Below, piece after piece: positions 25,201 through 44,407 of a stretch of DNA of 64,000 nucleotides (positions are counted from its first letter, which is position 1; each line of letters opens with the position of its first letter). Below the pieces are notes generated by a model, which had not been told where the DNA came from, did no database searches, and saw only the letters and a program-made list of their open reading frames with translations. The position numbers and the translations under genes are program-made. The stretch comes from Phoenix dactylifera (Eukaryota; Streptophyta; Magnoliopsida; Arecales; Arecaceae): NCBI RefSeq assembly GCF_009389715.1, contig NC_052400.1, positions 310,001 to 374,000 of the forward strand, given 5' to 3'.

Positions 25201-25857
25201 ATTCTTTGGTCACGATTCTACGAGACATATGTTTATATCTTTTAATGATTCCTCTAGCATTGCAAGAAGCTATACTTGCAACAAGAATAAAGCTTCAAAC
25301 ATCCCAAAGAGGAAAGCTTAATTGCTTTACAATACAGTATTCAAGCACCGTTATCGCTAAAAAAACCCTTTGTTATTGCAGCCTTGGTCGTTATCCTTGG
25401 TATTATTAATATTGCTCAGCTGTTGACCAACCGTCAGAAACAGTCCTCTTAGTCGCACGTGCAACCAGGTGGTCCTCGTGCCATGAGGGAATCGTCTTTT
25501 GGGTGGTCTTTGAGGTCCAAAGAGAAGGGACCATCACAAGTCTCCATTAAAATAACGTCTGTTCGTATGTGGGAAACATATACTTTTATTCCTGTGGTAG
25601 TGTTAGTAGTTACGGCAATCCGGCATGTCTTGATCGAGTAGAATAGAAGGTTACTTTGGTTTGTTTCCACCAATTTGGTTTTTTGAACATCATGCCTAAT
25701 GTCATTGGCGAGCCGATTTTTCAGACATTCTCCGCAAATAAGCACTTCAATTGTGCAATTATAATAGATACCTGAGGAGCACGACCAACTCGGGCCTTCT
25801 TTTTCTTATTGGTTTCAATGAGAAACATGAAATACATATTTTTTGAAAAATATGCAT
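25201..25857. other. Intergenic, no recognised feature
   Basis: Short open frames occur on both strands but none matches a known family. Nothing else can be supported. Confidence 0.45.
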
Positions 25858-26038
<181 letters not shown>

Positions 26039-26400
26039 TCTAAAATATTTATAAATTTTGAGGAGATTAGTTAGATTCATTATGGATCAGATTCAAGAGG
26101 AATAAAGGCTGCTACAAGGGTATGTCTGTATCTTTCATGCAAAGGAAGAATTCACCTTCGTTTGCATAAATCCACCATTGGATCATGCAATAATCACTTT
26201 GCAATCTGTACAGGCAGATGTAAGATAGTGTTTCAAGTACTTTGAGATCTGCACAAGGTATAATCCAACAGTCAATGTCGCAAAAGAAGAACGATCATTC
26301 TTTCGCATGAAGATACACCTCGACCCTGTATTGGACACTTGTCTCTATAGAAATAGGATTAGAGTTCAATTCTTTTTCCTTTCTTTTTCTTAACTATCTA

Positions 26401-26436
<36 letters not shown>

Positions 26437-27384
26437 AATTATTGAAATATAAACTGCAAAAATTCTTTGCATTGAGATTGAAATTTTAAATAAAATTTAG
26501 TTATGTACTATAGCAAAAGTGGGAGGATATTTTCAATAAGAAAAAAAAAGGAGTTACAGTGTTTAAATTTAAAATTGTCATATTTTTTACTAAAGAATAG
26601 TTTAATTTTTCTTGTAATTTTATCATTCATGTTCACCACTCTACGGTAGAGTCTACCATGAAGTTATAGAGACTGAGAGCTCACGACACAATCATTTGTA
26701 ACTCACTCATCTATTAACCAATTATGATCCAATTATATTTTTTTCCATTTTCACAACTTATTTCTCTTGTGAGCTGTGCAAATGTTGCATGCTAGTTGAA
26801 GGTTAGTCTAAACAATGATAAAATCTTTTGTGATGTGGTTATCAAAAGCTGAATTCTAGGCCTCAACAAACTACTTTGAATATTTATTGACAAATAGAGT
26901 GGGCAATATAAAGGCTAATAAGATGTGGTATGAAAAGAGTAATAAGTCATGGGCTAGAGTTTGTAAACTAAATATATTGCCATCAGTTTATTGCACCATT
27001 TTTATCTTAAACGATTAATGAGAGTAACAGACGGAGTAGATCGGGTAATAAAAAAAATAAAAAAAATAAAAAACAGCTGATAAAATCATGAGGTCTAGAG
27101 TTCTAAATAAAGGTAATGAGTCCACTCGGCGAGTCAAAAGCCGAGGTGGCTTTGCCGATTTCGTGTACGGTCGGCGAAAGGGACGGCGAAGCCCTCGCCC
27201 TTTCTAAAACAAGGCAAACGCGTCGAGGACTGTCTCCCAAGTCCCAACCCGAGTCCATTTCCTCCTCCTCGTCCTTTTTCTTTTTGTTCCTATCCGTCCT
27301 TCCCCAAGCCCCCTAATTCCTCTGTATTTGATTTCGCTGTAGCCTTTGGGGAGGAGAATCTTGGATTGGGGTTTGGGAGGAGAG
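26039..27384. other. Intergenic and RABB1 promoter/5' leader
   Basis: A (CT)n microsatellite lies at about 26405-26434, and A-rich AAAAAAT repeats at about 27048-27075. From about 27110 GC content rises, consistent with promoter-proximal sequence and the 5' leader of the RABB1 gene. No TATA box can be assigned with confidence. Confidence 0.5.
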
Positions 27385-36099
<8,715 letters not shown>

Positions 36100-36178
36100 G
36101 CTCGTTTCACTTCCTCCAGGTCGGACAGGAGGAAGGGGGGGCTACTTTTCTCAAGTGGTGGCTCCTGCAGTTGAACTC

Positions 36179-37099
36179 ATGTTGAAGAATGTTAGTCCGA
36201 CTTAAGATATTCCTTATTTGTTGTCCGACTTATGATATACCTTATTTGTTGTCTTTCTCCATCAGAACGATAGTCCTATGTGTCTTGTTGTATTTTCAGC
36301 GTTTGGATCCTAAATTTGTGAAAAGTGGAGTATGCAAGTTGGTAAATATTGTACAACCCCTCTGCATCCCGTTTGTGTTCCATTCAGTTAATTGTATGTG
36401 CGTGGAAAGCTATATTAATTTTGATTCGTTTGATCACTTCGTTGCTGATCCTTACGGAAACTTGAATTTATTGCAACTGGTAGAAATTCTTTTCCAGAAA
36501 TGGCTTGAGATATCTATATAGTATCAAGATGGGTGGATATAATTGTTAATGTTTAACTTATGTGAGGGCCTCGTGGGGTGGGCCGCCAAGTGGCTTGCTT
36601 ATCCTGTACCTAATTCAACGGCAACTTAGCTTGTCATCTAAGCCATGGCGGACGCATTAGGAAATTTCAGCATGGACTAGATTTTGTTCCAAGTCTAATT
36701 GGTCAAAGCAAATGCGTGCGGGCATGAACTAATTCGGTTGGTTATGTCGCATCACAAAGAGCTCGGTTGGCTATGATTTTGATGATGCTCGACTTTATCT
36801 GTTCCAGTCCCAATCTGATGGATTGATGTTTCAATGATGATATCAAAATCTTTTGGTTCAATTGAATCACTTTAGCTGGGACTTCCTCAGTCTCTTTGGA
36901 AGTAAGATGTTATCTATTAATTTTAGATGTGGGTTGCTTTCTGTGACTGTCTGTTTTATGTAGCTTATGAGTGCAAGCAAAGACTGGTGAGTTGGCTATC
37001 TATGCGTTTGTCTTTTAGACAGAACTACACTTGACTGACTTGTAAGACGGTTTGTAACAGTCGCTCTACACTGCAAGGAGGATGGAGAAGGGATGGTAG
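36179..37099 (+). other. RABB1 3' UTR and downstream intergenic sequence
   Basis: This stretch probably includes the end of the 3' UTR (poly(A) site not assigned) and then intergenic DNA up to the LINE fragment. I see no other gene. Confidence 0.45.
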
Positions 37100-37442
37100 T
37101 CGATTCTATTCTCTTGGAGGATGATTCGACCATGATGATCAGTTGGGTTTGGACGGGTCCGAGCAGTGATGGAGGAGTTCATTCCTTGCTCCATAGATAT
37201 TTGGTTGATAGTGAGGGAGAGTGTTACATTTCAGGCTATGCATGTATATCGTGAGGCTAATGGGGCGGCGGACTGAGTGGTGACATATGTAGCGAGCCAC
37301 TCAAGAGGCACCCTATAAGTTGGGAAGGATGAGATGCTTGGTGCATTTCGAGACTTTTTGTTTGCCGATTCTACTGGATGTATTCGTACCCGTGTTGTAT
37401 GATATGTCTGTTTCAGCAAAAAAAAAAAGAAAAAGAAAAAAA
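37100..37442 (+). mobile_element. LINE 3' end with RNase H-like remnant and A-rich tail
   Basis: Broken frames show ILLEDDSTMMISW (about 37108), then VTFQAMHVYREANGAAD with a stop, YVASHS and a terminal CIRTRVV. An A-rich tail follows at 37418-37442. Layout and 3' end closely parallel the LINE at 13450-14003 (EANGAADW ... CIRTCIV ... poly A). The two are 5'-truncated copies of one or related LINE families. Confidence 0.75.
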
Positions 37443-37614
37443 GATGGTAGCCGGAACCTTGGGAGGAGCTACAATTGAGCTTGAGAGATAAAACAATTGG
37501 GAGAGAGACCAATAGCCGGAACCTTTCCTCTCACCTATAGATGGAGCACCTATAACTTAGGCTATATTGCAATTTGAGCTGCAGTGCGACTCTACCAACG
37601 AAGCTCCGGGAAAC

Positions 37615-38794
37615 TTGGGGTGGCAATCGGGTCGGGTCGGGCATAAACGGGTCTGGTCAGATTCAGGTCGGGTCAAAAAATCATAAACCTGGATCTGACC
37701 TGTTTATTAAACATGTCAAAAATTACAACCCGAACCCGACCTGTTTATTAAACAGGTTACCCGACCCGACCCATTTAACCTGATTAATAAACATGTCAGT
37801 TTAAATAGTTCCTTCTTGAGTCTTGACCCGTTTAAACAATGAACATCCGACCCGGACCGCTCCCCGTTCTCCCCTCACCCGTCCGACCGTCTCCTCCAAG
37901 ACCCCCTCCCTGTTCTCCTCTCACCCATCTGTCCGTCTCCTCCAAGACCCCCTCCCGGTTCTCCCACTTTTCCGCCTCCCCTTCGTCTGCCGCTGGCGGC
38001 CGCCGCCCACCTCCCGGAAGTCGGAAGGTCCCACGACCCCAACCACGGCAAACCCTAAACCGTCAACCCCCACGTCTCCCTCCGTAGCCACCACTCTCTC
38101 CTCCGCTCCTCCGACGACCCGCCCCTGGATCTCGATGAAATCCTCCGACCCTTGGCCCCCTCCTCCGACCCCGATGCCGACGGCGCCATCGTCATCATCA
38201 AGTCCCTCCCCACCAACCTCCTCGGCATCATCGAAGGCCCAACGTCCTCGGATCTTCTGCTTCTCCTCGGCATCATCGAGTCCCTCCTTACCGACCTCCT
38301 TGACTCGTTTGTTCGCCGAATCTGAGGGGACCGAGGTCAAATCCCACGACGGTCGGAGGGGCGACGGCCAGAGGGAGATCTTCGGCGGCTCGGCAGCTGG
38401 GGGAAGATAGGGAGAGATGAGGAGGGAAAGGGGGAAAGAGCCCGGCGGGCGGCGGCTCCAGGGGGTTTCTCTTTCTCACTTTCTCTTCTTTTAGTTTTAG
38501 TTAGGTTTTCATCTGTGAATCTCATCTCCACTCTCAACTGTTGGATCTTCAAATTATTAGCCTCCATCAATTCTATTTGGGATAAAATCAGGTCCAATAA
38601 GGCCCATATATTAAACAGGTTATACGGGTTATACGCGTCAAGACATATAAAACCTGTATCTGACCCAATTAATAAATAGGTTAAACAGGTCAACCTGTTT
38701 ACGACCTGAACCTATTTAGGCCAAACCCAAACCTATTTATGGCGGGTCGAACACAGGTCGGGTTGGCGAGTCGGGTCATATTTTGCCACCCCTA
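37615..38794. mobile_element. Non-autonomous hAT element (1180 bp) with GC-rich captured sequence
   Basis: The ends are inverted repeats: TTGGGGTGGCAA on the left and TTGCCACCCCTA on the right (TWGGGGTGGCAA read inward). They are flanked by near-identical 8-bp repeats, CGGGAAAC (37607-37614) and CGGAAAAC (38795-38802), which fits hAT. Subterminal zones carry repeated GGGTCGGGT, AAACAGGT and CGACCCG words in both orientations. The centre (about 37840-38470) is GC-rich, with a 53-bp tandem duplication (about 37865-37960). It also has an 88-codon open frame at 38059-38325 (TAA before, TGA at the end) containing LDLDEILRPLAPSSDPDADG and LGIIESLLTDLLDSFVRRI, which looks like a captured exon. No transposase is present. 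The source gene is not recognised. Confidence 0.8.
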
Positions 38795-38882
38795 CGGAAA
38801 ACCCCTTCTCAGCTTCTCCATGTCGTGGGTGTTAAACTTGACAAAAAGGGACAAACGATTGATATGGTTGACAAAAGATTTA

Positions 38883-39641
38883 GGCCCTGTTTGGGGGAGC
38901 TTTTGGAGGGCCAAAAAGCACTTTCTGGCCCTCCAAAAGTACTTTTAAATAAAAAATGGTGTTTGGTAAAATTTCCGAAAAGCTGTTTCAGCTTTTGCGG
39001 GAAGCTGAAAACAGCTTTTGGGGGGAAGCTCCAATTTGGAGCTTTCCGAGAATGCTGTTTTTAGCTTTGTCGGAAAGCTGTATTTTTGACAAAAATGCAC
39101 ATATTAAAATATAATAATTACATAGTTTGTCCCTTTATAAACCTAAAAATCTGCTGGAGCCAAGAACTCTAGCCGTCAGACTCCCTTCCGCAAGAAAGAT
39201 TGTTAGAGAGATAAATGGTCATTCGGAGGATGAAACATTAATTTACACTAATAATTAAAATATTTTATACTTTTATTATTATATTATACTATAAATATAA
39301 TATTATATTACATTGCATCATAATACATTAATATGTTATTACTATTATGCTATATTATAATAATATTATTTTACATTACAATATTATTATACTATATCGT
39401 ATATTTATGTATTAATATATGTTATGTTTTATTATGTTCTGTTATATAATACTATGCAATATCCTTTATGGTAATTTTGTCATACAAAGTACTTTCTCAG
39501 TTTGTTTACCAAACATATGTTAAAGTACCACAGCACTTTACAAATGTAGTTACCAAACAGCAAACAACTTTTTATAACAGCTCTACTTCAGATAGCTTTA
39601 CTTCCAACAGCTCTACTGCCGACAGCTCCCCAAACAGGGCC
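38883..39641. mobile_element. Tourist-like (PIF/Harbinger) non-autonomous element, 759 bp
   Basis: The terminal inverted repeats are GGCCCTGTTTGGGG and CCCCAAACAGGGCC. They are flanked by the 3-bp target duplication TTA (38880-38882 and 39642-39644), the signature of PIF/Harbinger Tourist elements. The subterminal sequence is rich in AGCTTTTGG/AAAGCTG words. The core (39230-39460) is very AT-rich with ATTATA repeats. It encodes nothing. It lies only 88 bp from the hAT element to its left. Confidence 0.92.
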
Positions 39642-39644
39642 TTA

Positions 39645-41022
39645 GTATGTTAGGGCTTCTTTTTCCCTTTTAATTCTACTCAAATCCTTTGTACTTCATG
39701 CTCCAATTTCTTGCCCTTCTAGCACAAGTAGAGCCAAGTTGATATTGTCTTATTTTTATTTTATATTTTTTAAGAGAAAATTTAGATTTTTAGAGAAACA
39801 CCATTCAAGAATTAAACCCAAAATTTGTGCTTGCTGAGTAGAGAGATCTGGCAAGTCCTAATTCACTTTCTTTTTTTCTTTTCACACAAGGCTTCCAAGT
39901 AAAGCAATATTTAACAGCTCTTCATCATCATGTTCTGCATATGACATGGAAGATTATAAAATCTTTCTCCACTGAGTGCAAAAATTTGATTTACACATTA
40001 GAGTGACACGTCATGGAAAATATCTAGATGCTATAAGATTAGGTAGTTCTCCTTGACATATGATTAACATTAGTTAGCAAGACCTTTTCAGCATCACCTC
40101 TCTTCCCGATGGCATCTGTAACAAACAACAGCAAAACACAAGCACTGGCAATGGAATCCAGCATAAATTTGCAGGATCCTCCTACTTTGGGCTCTGTCGG
40201 AATTAGCCCAACTGGATAAAAGAGGAGAGACTTCAGAGAAGTGCAAGGACTTTGGACAGGTCTGATATCAAATTAAAAAAAAAAAATGTCATGAAAAGGT
40301 CCGGTTTCAATAAGAGGTTCATTTTGAACAAAAGCGTCACTCCCCTTTGGCCATCCCCAAATCAAATAACACATCACATCAAGCAACGGTTAGTTATAAA
40401 GTCTCGTCAGTGGATGAGCTAAAACTATCACCTATCACCAACCGCAACAACCCCCATCCGTGCACGTGACGGTCCGGTTCGAAGTGGTTCGCGGTTCAAT
40501 GACTCGGACCGGCGTTTTCTAGAGTCTAAACCAAGCAGGACTTCAGCAAAGTGACGAATCAAAACCAAACCGGATTGGGTCCGGAAACTCGGAAAACGGC
40601 CGGATGTTCGGCATGGCTTCCAACTTCCTTCGCATTTGCGCTAAGATAAAGAGAGAAAAATTAGAGAATCAAACCCACCTTGGACAGATAGAAAAGATAG
40701 GAGAGCTGGTGAATCCAATCCATCTTTTTTTTTTTTTTTTTTTTTTTTTCAGAGAACGTCGCAGGATCCATTAGCGAATATGGATTTAAAAAATTCATTA
40801 AAAAATAATATTGTTTTATAAGATCCACGAAGTTTTCGCCGGCATATCAGTAGATCTTGATCCAAAAACGAGACTCAAGGACCCACCTTGATCCAAAAAA
40901 AAAGTTCCCAAGAAAAGAATGCAGATCTCTTAGAAAAACTCGACCCAAAGAGCAATGAAAGGAAAGATTTAAAAAAAAAAAAGGATTATAGATTGAGATC
41001 TTGGATGGAAGAACCGTATGTT
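39645..41022. other. Intergenic between Tourist element and the small membrane-protein gene
   Basis: There is no supported gene. A block near 40470-40516 contains repeated GGTTCG and an inverted pair GGTCCGG/CGGACCGG, possibly a repeat remnant. T-runs occur at about 40726-40749. The part nearest 41022 is probably the 3' UTR of the minus-strand gene that follows. Confidence 0.45.
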
Positions 41023-41217
41023 TTAGAAGGGGGCGGGGGCTCCTTGGCCCAAGAAAGGCCTCGAACCATGGACACCGGCGTCTTCCAAGTGGAAGGCGTC
41101 CTTGAGCTTGTGGAAGCCATGGGCGAACACCCCGAAGCCGAAGACGAATCCTATCACCACGATCACCAGCACCAACAGCAAGCACAGGCAGCACGATTTG
41201 CTTGGGCAGCAGCACAT
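41023..41217 (-). CDS. Small Cys-rich single-span membrane protein (64 aa), function unknown
   Basis: This is a single-exon minus-strand frame with ATG at 41217-41215 and TAA at 41025-41023. The start MCCCPSKSCCLC has six cysteines in 12 residues. Next come a hydrophobic segment of about 20 residues (LLLVLVIVVIGFVFGFGVFA), then HGFHKLKDAFHLED, and a Gly/Pro-rich tail ending GAPAPF. The Cys cluster beside the membrane span could be S-acylated or bind metal; this is inference. I recall similar short plant proteins but can name no function. The open frame continues 9 codons upstream to a TTG, but no in-frame ATG lies there. A TATA box about 125 bp upstream and a CT-rich leader support expression. 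Confidence 0.65.
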   Translation of the reverse strand: MCCCPSKSCCLCLLLVLVIVVIGFVFGFGVFAHGFHKLKDAFHLEDAGVHGSRPFLGQGAPAPF

Positions 41218-41341
41218 CTTTTCCGTCCAACGATCGCTATCCAAAGAGAAGGAATCTGAAGATATTTTTAGGAGAAAAGGATGGTATGAGTTTAGGCTTC
41301 GCCGCTCTGGGCTTTTGAGAAGAGAGAGAGAGAGAGGGGGG

Positions 41342-41349
41342 CATATATA
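41342..41349 (-). promoter_or_regulatory. TATA box of the small membrane-protein gene
   Basis: On the minus strand TATATATG lies about 125 bp upstream of the ATG at 41217. It is followed by a (CT)n-rich stretch (about 41323-41340), a usual arrangement for plant core promoters and 5' leaders. The transcription start would fall near 41310-41318. Confidence 0.5.
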
Positions 41350-41589
41350 AGAGATCGGGGAACAGAGGGGGTTTCCGAGTAAAAGACGGGGAGCGTTTTA
41401 TGGGGCGGGGCCCACTTGCCCCGGTGTGATTACGGTGGTGAAAATTAGGAGGTTGCACGTGTGTTCATTAGAGATCACAAGTCCAAACTGGTTAACGCGG
41501 AAGGGCGACGCATCTTCAAGTCATCAGTTTTGGAGGTAGAACTCAGTGTCGTCTGAGAGAGAGAGTCTTCTATGTGAGATGAGTTCTGT

Positions 41590-41770
41590 AGATCCAAAAT
41601 ATCATTTTAGAAGGAGATTCAGCGAAAGTGATTCAACGAATTCTGTAGAAGGGGTTCGGAGGGCTTTGTATCTGTTCTTCCATCTCTGTGGAGTATTTTG
41701 CCTCTTGATTTATATGGCAATGCTCATGCAAGATTGGTGTGATCTGCCGATGCATCAAAAAAAAAAATTA
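41590..41770 (+). mobile_element. Truncated LINE RNase H-like remnant
   Basis: One frame at 41601-41645 reads IILEGDSAKVIQRIL, the catalytic-Asp segment of the plant LINE RNase H-like domain. Frame breaks and a short degenerate stretch follow, ending at an A-run (41758-41768). The domain's central part is deleted. This is the third LINE tail of this type in the window. Confidence 0.55.
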
Positions 41771-44349
41771 GAAGATTTTTTTAGCAAAAAAATTAGGGAT
41801 TTGGTTCCCTCGTAAAAAAAAAAAAAAAAATGGCGACTTGCTTTAGTATTGTTTGGTAGGTTTAATTTTGTTACTATTTTAAGGGAGCCGTGGTTTCCAC
41901 GCATTGGTCGGATTTGGTAGAGATTTTAGATTTGGATGCCGTCAAAGCGAAGGGAGGAGTGATAGCGGCAGTTTTTGTTTGGCTCGCTGCTTTCTTCCAC
42001 GGTGCACGATTTTGGGTTCCAAAGATTCACAATAGTTTCGTTGGATTTGATTTTTTTTGTTTGTTTTTGTATGTCATGGCCTTGTAGGTTTGTTCGAGTC
42101 GGCAAGAAAAAGCTGAATTCGGTGCAACTCACTATGGCAACAAGTCAATATCTGATAGACGATCTTATTAAAATTTTATAATATATAAGAAATATTTGTA
42201 TTAGAAAAAAAAGAAGAAGAAGTTATAGTTATGTATTTTATTGTGCTTATTAGTCTAACTTGTAACCTATGAGTGATTGATGGGACTAACTCATATATGG
42301 ATGTTTAACTTAAAAAAAGAAAGGAAAACAAATATAGCTAGCTTCAACTAGCTAGTGTTTGTAACTACTTAGGTGTGGCTCCAATCCTCGAGCCAAATCT
42401 AGCTAATTAAACATGAAATCTCTTGAGAAAGATTGCAAATCCATAGTATTTAAATTTAATTATTTTAAATGGATAAAGAGCATTAATTATATCTTCTACC
42501 TGATAAGTGCAATTTGTAACATGCAAATGCCCTATCAGAGTTTAGCTAGCTACAGTAATTGGAATTTACAATGCATCCTACTGCCACTTCTATGGCCATG
42601 AGCAACAATTAGGGTAGAACTATCGAGAAGGACCATCGGATAGCCAACCGTATGGTATCTAGTAAAAAATTTGATCGATTGCTGAGTGTAAGAAGCTATG
42701 AACTACATTTTATTCCCTGGTGGCATGAGGTTTTGTAGCTTCGACCAATTGGAAAGTAAAGAGATTGCCTAATTGAAAACATTGTGGCAAACAAAATTTA
42801 TGGATGAGCATTCTTTTTTCCTTCCAACTGTTTCAGTCATGCATATGAATAGTTTGACAATGCAAGGCTGCTGGGGGGGGGGGGGGGGGGTTCTTTGCAA
42901 GTTTTTGTATGCTGATACTCTTGGGTATCTTTACACTCATGCATGATTCCAGCTCAGTTGGCTTTGAAGTGAAAAATACAAGGGTTGCATGCAAATTAGG
43001 AATCACAATTCTAGAGAACACATTGAAAATGTCCATTCCTCCAGAGAAAAGTGGCATCAACTAAGAATTTTTATGCAATATTTTCATTAAAAAGATATAG
43101 TAATGATGATGGCGATGGTGGTCGATATTTTATATGATATATTTTTTCATCTTTCCTCCACTCCCTATCCCTCCACTTGGTCTTGGATATCAATGTATGA
43201 TTTTAACTCCGGCTCATGTCTTGCACATGTGATTCAAGTTTGGGCATGGATGTGATATTGCCACTGAATGAGATTACAAGAGGGGGAGACCGAAGTACAA
43301 AATTGCAGGCCACAAACATATGATCTAGATATGATGTATTTAATTTTAAGTTATTTTTTCAACTCCGAAAGAACCAAACTTGTGAATGTCCTACGGCCCA
43401 TCGAAAGACCGAAAGGGATTAGGTCAGGTTAGGTTACCAAATCTTTCAAGTCTAGATTGGTTTGTCATGACTATGAGCCCTTTCCAGGTTAATACAACAT
43501 TTCATTTCAAATTTTGATAAGGAAAAAGGCGAAAAAAAGGAAGGAAAAAATTGGATCTTAATTCACACTAAAACTCTGTTGGTGATCAAAGTCTTGGCTT
43601 CTGGGAAAGTTAGAACTAGCATGGGTATACACCAGGACTTGCAAAAAAAAAATAAATAATATAAAAATATCAATCACTGTAAGAGATTCCAAATAATGCA
43701 GCAGTAGTTTGATAATTATCATAAAAACAAAGTTAAAAAAACGGGTAGGATACTGTTGTTGAGAGTTTTCTTTATAATAGTAGCAATGTTACCTGAAGTG
43801 CATTAAACTTATCAAATTCATGGCCTCATACTATACCACATCGACACGGTTCTAATAATAAGGGTGCTAATTACCAAATGAACTCGAGCGGTGGAGCTCA
43901 TTTGGTTGGCACCCCTTTCCCTGGCCCTTGTGTGGGAGAGATGTTCTAAGCTCTGAGTCCAGTAAGAAGCATCCCTCTTCCATTTTGTTCCTCAAAGATG
44001 CAAAGGGGAACCATCAACATGCTCATAGCATCTTTCCCTTCTAATGCTAAGAGTGCTATAACTTAAACTCCAATCAGACATGGCATGACAGTGATCGCTC
44101 ATGCTCAATCTCCATACGATTCAAAATTATAAGTATCTCAGCCATCCGTGATTTTACAAACAAATGTCGACTTGCTCATGTGTTGCATTCGGTTCATGGC
44201 GTAGCTAAGTTGTGCTATGTCAAGAATGGTAGACAATGAATTGGAGACACCAACTTACAAGAGTCCAATCCAATATAATTCAGGTCATCTGCTCTCCATG
44301 TGTCATTAGTATGCAATGCTTCATCAACATAATTATTCCACACCTAGCT
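41771..44349. other. Intergenic, AT-rich
   Basis: No supported gene. A-runs occur near 41816-41830, and an uninterrupted G18 homopolymer lies at 42873-42890. Open frames are short and have no recognised match. Confidence 0.5.
42873..42890 (+). repeat. G18 homopolymer
   Basis: Eighteen consecutive G bases occur in AT-rich intergenic DNA. The run could fold as a G-quadruplex. Its true length is uncertain because such runs are error-prone in sequencing. Confidence 0.95.
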
Positions 44350-44407
44350 ATCACTTCAAAAGATGTTTTTTTTTTTTTTTTTGTAGGAAATCACTTCAAA
44401 AGATGTT
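44350..44407 (-). repeat. Poly(T) micro-insertion with 18-bp target duplication
   Basis: ATCACTTCAAAAGATGTT occurs at 44350-44367 and again, identically, at 44390-44407. The 22 bases between are fifteen T followed by GTAGGAA. On the minus strand this is a 7-base 3' stub plus poly(A) between perfect long direct repeats, the footprint of target-primed reverse transcription truncated almost to the tail. Confidence 0.7.

Noticed and set aside
37823-38410. 195-codon Ser/Pro/Thr-rich plus-strand frame inside the hAT element
   Set aside because: It is low-complexity and overlaps a more protein-like frame (38059-38325) in another phase. It is not supported as a gene.
41218-41244. Nine-residue N-terminal extension of the small membrane protein
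   Set aside because: The extension starts at TTG. No in-frame ATG was found upstream, so the ATG at 41217 is the supported start.
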